Positions 8,422-16,157 of a stretch of 64,000 nucleotides of DNA are shown here, in pieces. The stretch comes from Methylobacterium sp. J-070. GTDB taxonomy: Bacteria > Pseudomonadota > Alphaproteobacteria > Rhizobiales > Beijerinckiaceae. Position 1 is the first letter of the stretch; each line of letters begins with the position of its first letter. The notes under the pieces were generated by a model. That model saw only the letters and a list, made by a program, of their open reading frames with translations. It did no database searches and was not told the DNA's origin. The position numbers and the translations under genes were made by a program. The stretch spans positions 310,001 to 374,000 of the forward strand of contig NZ_JAKSXX010000235.1 of the NCBI RefSeq assembly GCF_022829385.1, in the 5' to 3' direction.

Positions 8422-9327
8422 ATGTCCGTATCCCGTCGCACCGTCGTCGCCGCAGCGGCCCTCGCCCCCCTCGTCCCGCGCCTCGCGCGGGCCGCCGCGC
8501 CGCTGATCCGCCGGCCGATCCCCTCGACCGGCGAGATGCTCCCGGCGATCGGGATCGGCACGTCGCGTCGCTACGAGGTCGCGCCGACGGCCGAAACGGT
8601 GGCGCCGCTCAAGGAGGCGGTGCAGACGTTTCTGAGCCTCGGGGGCTCGGTGATCGACACCGCGCCGAGCTACGGCACCGCCGAGGACGTGCTCGGCCTC
8701 ATCCTGGCGGAGCCGGACCTGCGCCAAAAGATCTTCCTCGCCAGCAAGGTCGACACCACCGGCCGCGACGCCACGCTCGCGGAGTTCGAGCGGTCGCTGA
8801 GCCGCATGAAGGTGGAGACGCTCGACCTCGTGGCGGTCCACAACCTCATCGACGTGGATGCCAATCTGGCGGTGCTGCGCGATCTGAAGGGCCGCAAGCG
8901 CATCCGCTACGTCGGCGTCACCGTGTGGCGCGACACCCAGCTCGACGCGCTGGAAGCCGTGATGCGGCGCGAGGCCCTCGATTTCATCCAGGTCAACTAC
9001 GCCATCGACAACCGGGCCGCCGCCGAGCGGGTGATCCCGCTCGCGGCCGACCGGGGCGTGGCGGTTATGACCAACGTGCCCTTCGGCCGCGACCGCCTGT
9101 TCAAGGCCGTCCAGGGGAAGGCGCTGCCCGCTGTGGCGCAGGATCTCGGCTGCACGAGCTGGCCGCAGTTCTTCCTCAAATACGTCCTGGGCAACCCGGC
9201 CGTGACCTGCCCGATACCCGGCATGGCGAAGGTCGCCTACGTCGAGGACAACCTCGCCGCCGCCCGGGGCAAGCTCCCGGATCCGGCCCAGCGCAAGCAG
9301 ATGGAGGCCTTTATCGATGCGGTCTGA
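8422..9327 (+). CDS. Tat-exported aldo/keto reductase
   Basis: The 301-residue protein begins MSVSRRTVVAAAALAPLV, a twin-arginine leader ending near ARAAA. The rest is an aldo/keto reductase barrel with the catalytic tetrad visible: D and Y in VIDTAPSYG, K in ASKVD and H in VAVHN. Family members reduce carbonyls with NADPH; the substrate here is unknown. The ATG at 8422 follows GGAGG and the leader starts there. The gene overlaps the next Tat-leader oxidoreductase by 11 bases, so the two are probably co-translated. An NAD(P)H enzyme exported to the periplasm would need its cofactor folded in before Tat export. Confidence 0.86.
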   Translation: MSVSRRTVVAAAALAPLVPRLARAAAPLIRRPIPSTGEMLPAIGIGTSRRYEVAPTAETVAPLKEAVQTFLSLGGSVIDTAPSYGTAEDVLGLILAEPDLRQKIFLASKVDTTGRDATLAEFERSLSRMKVETLDLVAVHNLIDVDANLAVLRDLKGRKRIRYVGVTVWRDTQLDALEAVMRREALDFIQVNYAIDNRAAAERVIPLAADRGVAVMTNVPFGRDRLFKAVQGKALPAVAQDLGCTSWPQFFLKYVLGNPAVTCPIPGMAKVAYVEDNLAAARGKLPDPAQRKQMEAFIDAV

Positions 9328-10060
9328 TCTCACCACGCGCCGCGCGGCGCTCGCTCTGGCGGCCGGGCTCTCCCTGGCGGCAATCGCTCCGGCCCTGGCA
9401 CAGGACGGGGCGAAGAAGATCCGGATCGGCGTGATCGGGGCCGGCAATATCGGCGGCACGATCGGGACCCTCTGGGTGAAGGACGGCCACGAGGTGATGT
9501 TCGCCTCGCGTCACCCGGAGGCCCTCGCCGCGATGGTCTCGGAGCTCGGTCCGAAGGCGAAGGCCGGGACGCCCGAGGAGGCGATCAAGTTCGGCGATGC
9601 CGTGTTCATCGCGGTGCCCTACAAGGCCTACCCGGATCTCGCCAAGGAGATCGGGCCGGCCCTTTCGGGCCGGATCGTGATCGATGCCGGCAACGCCACG
9701 CAGAAGCGGGACGGCGCGCTCTACGACGAGGTCCAGGCGAACGGGATCGGCACCACGTCGGCCAAGTATTTCCCGGGTGCCAAGCTGGTGCGGGCCTTCA
9801 ACGCGGCCAACTACAAGGTCTTCGCCAAGGAAGGCGCCGACGGCGGCAAGGACCGCGCCGGCGGCCGGATGGCGATCCCGATCGCGGGCGACGATCCGGA
9901 TGCGGTGAAGGTGGCGGCGGGCCTGGTCCGCGACGCCGGCTTCGATCCGGTGGTGGTCGGCCCGCTCAAGGACGCCGACAAGTTCGCCATGGGTTCACCG
10001 GGCTACGGCCACGACGTCACCGCACCGGAACTCAGCGCGAAGCTCGGGATGGCCAAGTGA
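9317..10060 (+). CDS. Exported NADPH-dependent F420 reductase-like protein
   Basis: The 247-residue protein has an RR-containing leader (TTRRAALALAAGLSLAAIAP, cleaved near ALAQ) and then a Rossmann fold beginning IRIGVIGAGNIGGT, with ASRHPEAL after the second strand where NADP specificity is set. The order of segments matches the F420H2:NADP oxidoreductase-like family (NAD_binding_9/F420_oxidored), whose members without F420 have uncertain substrates. It overlaps the aldo/keto reductase gene by 11 bases. The combination of a leader and a dinucleotide fold is unusual; see findings. Confidence 0.82.
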   Translation: MRSDLTTRRAALALAAGLSLAAIAPALAQDGAKKIRIGVIGAGNIGGTIGTLWVKDGHEVMFASRHPEALAAMVSELGPKAKAGTPEEAIKFGDAVFIAVPYKAYPDLAKEIGPALSGRIVIDAGNATQKRDGALYDEVQANGIGTTSAKYFPGAKLVRAFNAANYKVFAKEGADGGKDRAGGRMAIPIAGDDPDAVKVAAGLVRDAGFDPVVVGPLKDADKFAMGSPGYGHDVTAPELSAKLGMAK

Positions 10061-10071
10061 GGGCAGGGGCA

Positions 10072-10093
10072 GGACGGGCTCCCTCGCCCGTCC
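10072..10093 (+). terminator. GC-rich hairpin after the oxidoreductase pair
   Basis: GGACGGGC (10072-10079) and GCCCGTCC (10086-10093) form a perfect eight-base-pair stem with a six-base loop, 12 bases after the stop. No U tract follows. More inverted-repeat-like GC-rich sequence continues to about 10255. Confidence 0.45.
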
Positions 10094-10288
10094 GGGCTCG
10101 GCGGCGCACGCCGGTCCATCCGCCGCGGGACGCGACGGGCTGCGCGCGCCATCCCTCGCCCGGGGGCGGGGGAAGGCAGCATCCGGAGCGGCATTGGAGA
10201 CGCGACCTGCGGCGGGTCCCCGAGGCTGCGCCTCCCTCACGCCGCTCAGGCGGACGCGGAACCATGCTCATGACCGCGAGGTCCCACC

Positions 10289-11650
10289 ATGCCTGAGTCC
10301 GCCCCGGACCGCGGCACCTTGGCCCGCCTGATCGACGTCCAGCCCGGGGAGGGCAGGGCGCTCGCGTGGTCGTGGGCCTACATCTTCTCGATCCTGGCCG
10401 CCTACTACGTGCTGCGGCCGATCCGCGACCAGATGGGCGTCGCCGGCGGCATCGAGAACCTGCCCTGGCTGTTCACCGCCACGCTGGTCGGCATGCTGAG
10501 CCTCAACCTGCCGTTCGCCTACCTGGTGAAGCGGATGCCGCGGGCGCGGTTCGTGCCGATCACCTACCGGTTCTTCGCGGCCAACATCCTCGCCTTCGCG
10601 CTGACGCTCTACCTCGCGCCGCCGGAATGGTCCGTGTGGATCGGCCGGGTCTTCTTCGTCTGGCTGTCGATCTTCAACCTGTTCGTGGTCTCGATCTTCT
10701 GGGCGACCATCGTCGACGTGTTCTCGAACGCGCAGGGGAAGCGGCTGTTCGGCTTCATCGCCGCGGGGGCGACGCTGGGCGCCATCGCGGGGTCGGCCAC
10801 CACGGCGATCCTCGCCAAGAACGTCCCGACCTGGGGCCTGATGCTGTGCGCGGTGGTGCTGCTCGAGGTCGCGGTCTACTGCATGCGCGGCTTGGCGGCC
10901 CTGTCGAGCCGGCTGCATGAGGTGCCGGGCGCCACCGAGGCGACCGGGCAGGACGGTACCATCGGCGGCAGCGTGCTGGCGGGCGTGACCCGCACCATGG
11001 CGTCGCCCTATCTCCTCAACATCTCCCTGTTCCTGCTGCTATTCTCGGTGACCTCGACCTTCCTGTATTTCGAGCAGGCGGGCATCGCCAAGCGCAGCTT
11101 CCCGGACCGCGGCGCCCAGACCGCCTTCTTCGCGAGCGTGGACCTCGCGGTGAACGTGCTGACGCTGGGCGTCCAGCTGTTCCTCACCGGCCGGATCGTG
11201 AACCGGCTCGGCGTCGCGCTGACGCTGGCGCTGCTGCCGGCCTTCAGCATCATCGGCTTCGCGGCGCTCGCGGTCGCGCCGACGATCGGGGTGATCGTGG
11301 CCTTCCAGGTCCTGCGCCGGGCGGGCAACTTCGCCATCGCGCGCCCGGTCCGGGAGGTGCTGTTCACCGTGGTCCCGCGCGAGGACCGCTACAAGGCGAA
11401 GAGCTTCATCGACACAGTGGTGTACCGGCTCGGCGATCAGGTCGGCGCATGGTCGTTCACCGGCATCCAGGGCGCGGGCCTCGGAAGCACCGGGATCGCC
11501 GGGGCCGCGATCCCGCTCTCGGTCGCTTGGCTGGTGAACAGCCTCTGGCTCGGCCACGCGCAGGAGCGGCGCCGGACCGCGCAGGAATCCGGCGAGGCCG
11601 AACCGTCGGGGCAGACGCTGCCCCTCGGCCGGGCGGCTCCCTCTGCCTGA
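10289..11650 (+). CDS. NTP/NDP exchange transporter-like membrane protein
   Basis: The 453-residue protein has about 12 hydrophobic helices. The segment YYVLRPIRDQMGV in the first helix pair and the domain order resemble the ADP/ATP carrier (TlcC) family of rickettsiae and chlamydiae and its relatives in free-living alphaproteobacteria, usually placed near the MFS fold. Obligate intracellular bacteria use such carriers to import ATP; in a free-living organism the substrate is unknown. The ATG at 10289 has GAGG upstream. It is a single gene. Confidence 0.75.
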   Translation: MPESAPDRGTLARLIDVQPGEGRALAWSWAYIFSILAAYYVLRPIRDQMGVAGGIENLPWLFTATLVGMLSLNLPFAYLVKRMPRARFVPITYRFFAANILAFALTLYLAPPEWSVWIGRVFFVWLSIFNLFVVSIFWATIVDVFSNAQGKRLFGFIAAGATLGAIAGSATTAILAKNVPTWGLMLCAVVLLEVAVYCMRGLAALSSRLHEVPGATEATGQDGTIGGSVLAGVTRTMASPYLLNISLFLLLFSVTSTFLYFEQAGIAKRSFPDRGAQTAFFASVDLAVNVLTLGVQLFLTGRIVNRLGVALTLALLPAFSIIGFAALAVAPTIGVIVAFQVLRRAGNFAIARPVREVLFTVVPREDRYKAKSFIDTVVYRLGDQVGAWSFTGIQGAGLGSTGIAGAAIPLSVAWLVNSLWLGHAQERRRTAQESGEAEPSGQTLPLGRAAPSA

Positions 11651-11727
11651 ACCGGGCGGACGCCTCCGTTAAGCTGCGGTTTACCATGCCGCGCGCGATA
11701 TCCGGTGCGTGGCAGCGGGAGGACGGC

Positions 11728-12114
11728 ATGACGGGCTCTGCGCCGTCGGCACGGAGACGATCGAGCGGTCACGACCCGCGCGTCCTTGCGGTTCTGGGGT
11801 CGATCGCCCTGGCTGCGGCCCCGGCGACCGCACAGGAGCCGCTCATTCTCCATATCCGTCCCCTGCCGGATGCGGAGGCCGCCCGCGCCGCCCGGGAGGC
11901 GCTCTTCACGCGACGGCAGGCCCATGCCCGTGCCGTCATCGAATCCGTCTGCACGGGTTGCCTCGGGGCCTGGAAGTCGGAGACTGTCCCGGCCGACGGT
12001 GCCGACCAGGACCGCCTCGCGAACCTCGCGGTTCCGATCGGGGTTGAACCCGATCCGCAGTCCGGGGCATCCGACACCGTGACCGATCCATCGAATCCCG
12101 TGAGGCATCCATGA
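11728..12114 (+). CDS. Secreted hypothetical protein, 128 aa
   Basis: No family was recognised. A signal peptide is visible (DPRVLAVLGSIALAAAPATAQE), then a short mature part rich in Arg and Ala with a CTGC pair in the middle and an acidic, proline-containing end. GGGAGGA precedes the ATG at 11728; an upstream in-frame ATG at 11686 lacks a ribosome site. The stop overlaps the next start (ATGA), so the two genes are translationally coupled. Confidence 0.65.
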   Translation: MTGSAPSARRRSSGHDPRVLAVLGSIALAAAPATAQEPLILHIRPLPDAEAARAAREALFTRRQAHARAVIESVCTGCLGAWKSETVPADGADQDRLANLAVPIGVEPDPQSGASDTVTDPSNPVRHP

Positions 12115-12530
12115 CCCAAGCGCATCCGACCAGCGGCGCCGAGCCCGAAGTCGATTGCCCGGTGAGCCTCGAGGTCCTGGGCTCCGTCTATCGGGCCGAC
12201 GATTTCGACCTGCCCCTGATCCTGGAGCAGATCCCGCCTTTGAAGCGCGCCCAGCTCGCCGCCTACCTGTACGGCAAGAGCCATATGCACAAGCTCGGCT
12301 TGAAGGTCGCCCGCTCGTGCGAGCGCGACGACCTCGTCCGGGCCGCGGGCGAGATCGGCTCGGTGATCCACGGGCAGGCGCATCTGAAGCCGTCGCGGCC
12401 GGTGCCGGAGGCCGCTCCGCAGCTGCGCGCGAAGACACCGCCCGGCCAGAAGAAGGTCAGCCTCGCCGGCGCGGCTCCGAAGCCCGCGATCAGCCTCGGC
12501 GGTTCGGCCAAGGTCCGCAACTTCGACTGA
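12111..12530 (+). CDS. Hypothetical protein, 139 aa
   Basis: The family was not recognised. The first ~90 residues look like a compact helical domain, and the last ~45 are rich in Lys, Pro and Ala and probably disordered. There is no signal peptide, so it is cytoplasmic, although it is coupled by a four-base overlap to a secreted protein. The C-terminal lysine-rich tail could bind nucleic acid; this is speculation. Confidence 0.68.
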   Translation: MTQAHPTSGAEPEVDCPVSLEVLGSVYRADDFDLPLILEQIPPLKRAQLAAYLYGKSHMHKLGLKVARSCERDDLVRAAGEIGSVIHGQAHLKPSRPVPEAAPQLRAKTPPGQKKVSLAGAAPKPAISLGGSAKVRNFD

Positions 12531-12539
12531 GCGCCCGCG

Positions 12540-12568
12540 CGCGCCGAGGCGAGGACCGGCTCGGCGCG
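12540..12568 (+). terminator. Nine-base-pair hairpin upstream of guaA
   Basis: CGCGCCGAG (12540-12548) and CTCGGCGCG (12560-12568) pair perfectly around an 11-base loop, nine bases after the preceding stop. There is no U tract, so it is only a weak terminator candidate. Confidence 0.4.
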
Positions 12569-12729
12569 TGCGGCCGGGCCGCCTGCAGGGCTCCGCGCCG
12601 TGTTTCCCCGCCAAACGAGGGGGCGCGGTTCGCGGCGCGGACGATCCCGGCGCATAGCTCGCGCGGCGATCCCCAGTCCGCCTGGAGCCGCGCGTTGCGC
12701 GCGCGCCGGTCATCGGATAATCGCCCGCG

Positions 12730-14286
12730 ATGAACACCGACCACGACAAGATCCTGATCGTCGATTTCGGCTCTCAGGTGACCCAGCTCATCGCCCGGCG
12801 CGTCCGGGAGGAGGGCGTCTACTGCGAGATCGTCCCCTTCACCAAGGCCGAGGCCGCGTTCCGCGAGCAGCAGCCGAAGGGCGTGATCCTCTCGGGCGGC
12901 CCCGAATCGGTGACCGTCGAGGCCTCGCCCCGGGCCCCGCAGGTGGTGTTCGATTCGGGCGTTCCGGTCTTCGGCATCTGCTACGGTCAGCAGACCATGG
13001 CGGCCCAGCTCGGGGGCGCCGTCGAGGGCGGCCACCACGCCGAGTTCGGCCGGGCCGAGGTGGAGATCCTGGCCGATTGCCCGCTGTTCAACGGCGTCTG
13101 GCACAAGGGCGAGACGTATCCGGTCTGGATGAGCCACGGGGACCGGGTCACCAAGCTGCCCGACGGCTTCACCACCGTGGCGATCTCGAAGAACGCCCCG
13201 TTCGCCGCGGTGGCCGACGCGACGCGCAACTACTACGCGGTGCAGTTCCATCCGGAGGTGGCGCACACGCCCCACGGCGCCCTGCTGATCCGCAACTTCG
13301 TGCGCGATGTCGCCGGCTGCACGGGCGATTGGACCATGGGCGCCTACCGGGAGGAGGCCATCGCCAAGATCCGCGCGCAGGTCGGCTCCGAGAAGGTGAT
13401 CTGCGGTCTGTCGGGCGGCGTCGATTCCGCGGTGGCGGCCGTCCTGATCCACGAGGCGATCGGCGACCAGCTCACCTGCGTGTTCGTCGACCATGGCCTC
13501 CTGCGCCTCGGGGAGGCCGAGCAGGTGGTTGCCCTGTTCCGGGACCATTACAACATCCCGCTGGTCCACGTCGAAGCGTCGGGCATGTTCCTCTCGGCGC
13601 TCGAGGGCGTCTCGGATCCGGAGGTCAAAAGAAAGACCATCGGCCGCCTGTTCATCGACGTGTTCGAGGCCGAGTCGCGCAAGATCGGCGGCGCCGCGTT
13701 CCTCGCACAGGGCACGCTCTATCCGGACGTGATCGAGAGCGTGTCGTTCACCGGCGGTCCCTCGGTGACGATCAAGAGCCACCACAATGTCGGCGGCCTG
13801 CCCGAGCGGATGAACATGAAGCTCGTCGAGCCGCTGCGCGAGCTGTTCAAGGACGAGGTCCGGGCGCTGGGCAAGGAACTCGGTCTGCCGGAAGCCTTCG
13901 TCGGGCGCCATCCGTTCCCCGGGCCCGGCCTGGCGATCCGCTGCCCCGGGACGATCACCGCCGAGAAGCTCGAAGCCCTGCGCAAGGCCGACGCGATCTA
14001 TCTCGATGAGATCCGGCAGGCCGGCCTCTACGACACGATCTGGCAGGCCTTCGCGGTGATTTTGCCGGTGAAGACCGTGGGGGTGATGGGCGACGGCCGC
14101 ACCTACGACCACGTCTGCGCGCTCCGCGCGGTCACCTCGGTCGACGGCATGACCGCCGATTTCTACCCGTTCGACATGGGTTTCCTGGGCCGGGTCGCCA
14201 CGCGCATCATCAACGAAGTGAAGGGCATCAACCGGGTCACCTACGACATCACCTCGAAGCCGCCGGGCACGATCGAGTGGGAATAG
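12730..14286 (+). CDS. guaA: GMP synthase (glutamine-hydrolysing)
   Basis: The 518-residue protein is full length. It converts XMP to GMP with ATP and glutamine. The class I amidotransferase domain has its nucleophile C84 in GICYGQQ and the His/Glu pair in QFHPEV. The ATP pyrophosphatase domain has the PP-loop SGGVDS at 228-233, and the C-terminal dimerisation domain ends with the conserved PPGTIEWE. The gene is monocistronic. The 3' end of guaA is a known target of site-specific integrases, and a partial copy of this end lies just downstream (14292-14303). Confidence 0.97.
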   Translation: MNTDHDKILIVDFGSQVTQLIARRVREEGVYCEIVPFTKAEAAFREQQPKGVILSGGPESVTVEASPRAPQVVFDSGVPVFGICYGQQTMAAQLGGAVEGGHHAEFGRAEVEILADCPLFNGVWHKGETYPVWMSHGDRVTKLPDGFTTVAISKNAPFAAVADATRNYYAVQFHPEVAHTPHGALLIRNFVRDVAGCTGDWTMGAYREEAIAKIRAQVGSEKVICGLSGGVDSAVAAVLIHEAIGDQLTCVFVDHGLLRLGEAEQVVALFRDHYNIPLVHVEASGMFLSALEGVSDPEVKRKTIGRLFIDVFEAESRKIGGAAFLAQGTLYPDVIESVSFTGGPSVTIKSHHNVGGLPERMNMKLVEPLRELFKDEVRALGKELGLPEAFVGRHPFPGPGLAIRCPGTITAEKLEALRKADAIYLDEIRQAGLYDTIWQAFAVILPVKTVGVMGDGRTYDHVCALRAVTSVDGMTADFYPFDMGFLGRVATRIINEVKGINRVTYDITSKPPGTIEWE

Positions 14287-14303
14287 AGACTGGCACGATC
14301 GAG
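14266..14303 (+). repeat. Direct repeat of the guaA 3' end
   Basis: GGCACGATCGAG occurs inside the last guaA codons (14266-14277) and again after the stop (14292-14303), a spacing of 26 bases. The repeat equals the core of the guaA end used as attachment site by guaA-specific integrases. It could be an excision scar or chance. Confidence 0.5.
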
Positions 14304-14732
14304 ACAGCACGCAATTCGATCTTGCTGACGGTCATGGGCCCCGCCGGGCCACCGAGGCCGCATCGCCGATCTGGCGCGGGGCGCCGGGATGGTCCAGTTC
14401 GCCCGGCGTCCGGTCGCGCCGAGGCGATCCCCGAACGGCGCTCCCACCTGCGCCGCCTCGATTGGCGATGCGGTCAGCCCTCGCCGACCCGTACGATCTC
14501 CGGCAACATGAGGCGCGCGACGATCGCCTCGCGCCAGCGCCGAGTTCGGCCGTGGGCATCGCATGCGACGGTCGAGGCAGGCGGACGCACCCGTTCGCGA
14601 TCTTCACGGAGGGGCGGACGATCCAGGGGCCTCGGCGGCCCGTCTGCTGAGGCGAGGCTTTCCTGCGCCCCGGAGCCGCCGTCTATCTCGGACCGCGTCG
14701 CGCCACAGGCATCGCGTCGCTGCCGGCGCGGT
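14304..14732. other. Gene-free region after guaA
   Basis: About 430 bases of GC-rich sequence with no ribosome site or frame showing protein-like composition on either strand. Short open frames here are rich in Arg and Ser, as expected of chance frames. It may be a degraded remnant of inserted DNA. Confidence 0.45.
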
Positions 14733-15449
14733 CTAAGGGACGGCCTCCCTGGAGGGCTCCTGTCGGCACAGCGCCGGCTCCAGCGCCCGGAGTGCCGGCC
14801 GGAACGCCGCCAGATGCAGACCGTCGCGCAACGCACCCGGCTTGGCGAAGCCGCTATCGCCGTCGCGAAGCGCCGCGAACGGGTCGGCGAACGTGCAACC
14901 GAGGCGCCCGCACAGGGCCCGCAACCGCTCGGAATACTCCGTCACCGCGCGCGCATCGACGAACTTGCCGATCTGGCGCCCGACGGGCGGGAGGGCGGTC
15001 ACGACGACCCGCGGGCTGAGGGACTGAAACCGCTTGATGATCTCCTCCGCGGCCGCCTCGAACTGCTCCGTCGGCTTCGTCAATTGCGGGTTGTTCTTGA
15101 CCAGGATGTCGTTGGTCCCGATCGTCAGCGCGGCGATCCGCGGGTGAACCTTGAAGGTCAGGCCCGCGAGGTATTGCGCATAGCTGGCGGCCGTCGCGCC
15201 GCTGACGCCGCCATTGACGAGATCGAGGCCGCACGGCCGCTGACTCCCGGGCTGCAGTTCCACCTGCGAGTCGCCGCCCCAGAAGACGTAGTCGGCGGGC
15301 GCCTCGTCCAGACTGACCTGCACGGCGACGAGGCGCATCTCCGCGTAGGCACGGGCGTCGACCCCCGGCCGGCGCAGGCGCCAGCCGGCCAGGCCGCCGA
15401 TCGCCAGCACCACGAGCCCGGCGGCGACCAGGACCGCGACGCGCCTCAC
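14733..15449 (-). CDS. SGNH/GDSL-type hydrolase, membrane anchored
   Basis: The 238-residue protein starts with a hydrophobic anchor (VAVLVAAGLVVLAIGGLAGW), so it acts at the periplasmic side. The SGNH blocks are recognisable: the nucleophile serine in GGDSQVE, the glycine block in NGGVSGATA, GTND with the Asn, and the D-x-x-H pair in RDGLHLA. The family hydrolyses esters, including acetyl groups on polysaccharides. It begins with a GTG overlapping the trmO stop (GTGA), so the two are coupled, although no functional link is known. Confidence 0.82.
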   Translation of the reverse strand: MRRVAVLVAAGLVVLAIGGLAGWRLRRPGVDARAYAEMRLVAVQVSLDEAPADYVFWGGDSQVELQPGSQRPCGLDLVNGGVSGATAASYAQYLAGLTFKVHPRIAALTIGTNDILVKNNPQLTKPTEQFEAAAEEIIKRFQSLSPRVVVTALPPVGRQIGKFVDARAVTEYSERLRALCGRLGCTFADPFAALRDGDSGFAKPGALRDGLHLAAFRPALRALEPALCRQEPSREAVP

Positions 15450-15943
15450 GGCTCGGCCCCGGCGCGGTCGACCTGCGCTCCGGGCCGGGCATCCGTGGAG
15501 GCGTAATAGGGCTTGATGTCGAGGAGCGGCGTGCCGTCGAGACAGTCGAGGCCCCGCACCCGCAGGCTATTGTCCTCCCGGCCGATCAGCGCGACCACCG
15601 CCAGCGCGATCGGATTGGGCCGCGCCGGCGAGCGCAACGAGAAGGTGCCGCGCGGACCGTCCGCGTGGCGCGGCCGCTGCACCAGGAGGCCGCGGGTCGC
15701 CCGGTCCATCCAGTAGAGCAGGATCAGGTGCGTGCAGCCGGTGACGTTGCGCAGGCCGGGCGCGAAGGCCGGATCGACCTCGACGGTGCAGAGCGCGTCG
15801 GACTGCAGCCCGTTCTTCGGGCAATCGGATCGGGCCGTCCAAGGCGTGCGCAGCCGGCCGATGAAGTACAGGCCGGCGTCGAAGGTCGTGGGGAGGATCG
15901 CTGTTTCCTCACCGGGACGGGTCCCGAACTCGTCCGTGCTCAT
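15446..15943 (-). CDS. trmO: tRNA t6A37 N6-methyltransferase TrmO (TsaA family)
   Basis: The 165-residue protein matches the single-domain TsaA/UPF0066 beta-barrel: the N-terminal IGRLRTPW, the GCTHLILLYWMDRA segment, the RSPARPNPIALAVV signature and GLDCLDGTPLLDIKPY near the end. TrmO methylates threonylcarbamoyl-adenosine 37 of tRNAs using SAM. The ATG at 15943 was chosen because the frame upstream has no family similarity. The protein lacks the C-terminal extension of the E. coli enzyme, as is common in alphaproteobacteria. Confidence 0.85.
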   Translation of the reverse strand: MSTDEFGTRPGEETAILPTTFDAGLYFIGRLRTPWTARSDCPKNGLQSDALCTVEVDPAFAPGLRNVTGCTHLILLYWMDRATRGLLVQRPRHADGPRGTFSLRSPARPNPIALAVVALIGREDNSLRVRGLDCLDGTPLLDIKPYYASTDARPGAQVDRAGAEP

Positions 15944-16157
15944 GCGTCCTCGCCACGCCCGGGCCGGGTTCTCGGGCATGCGCCGGCCGGCCGCAAGCCC
16001 GCATCTCGCCCCAGTGCGGCGGGCGGTGTAGAGCCGACATGAGACCACGCGCCGCCGGCCGGATCCCGATCCGGCGAAGGAGAGCGCGTCAGATCAAGGC
16101 GTTAGGGGCGGTCCCGTCGGCCAAGCGACCGGGACCGCCGCGTCGTGCGGAGGGACT

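Noticed and set aside
10094..10255. GC-rich inverted-repeat-like sequence that might be another dispersed element
   Set aside because: Only one copy is visible in the window and the arms are short and imperfect. A genome-wide count would be needed.
14277..15506. A 409-codon plus-strand frame downstream of guaA
   Set aside because: It overlaps the SGNH hydrolase on the opposite strand and starts inside the guaA end, with no family resemblance.
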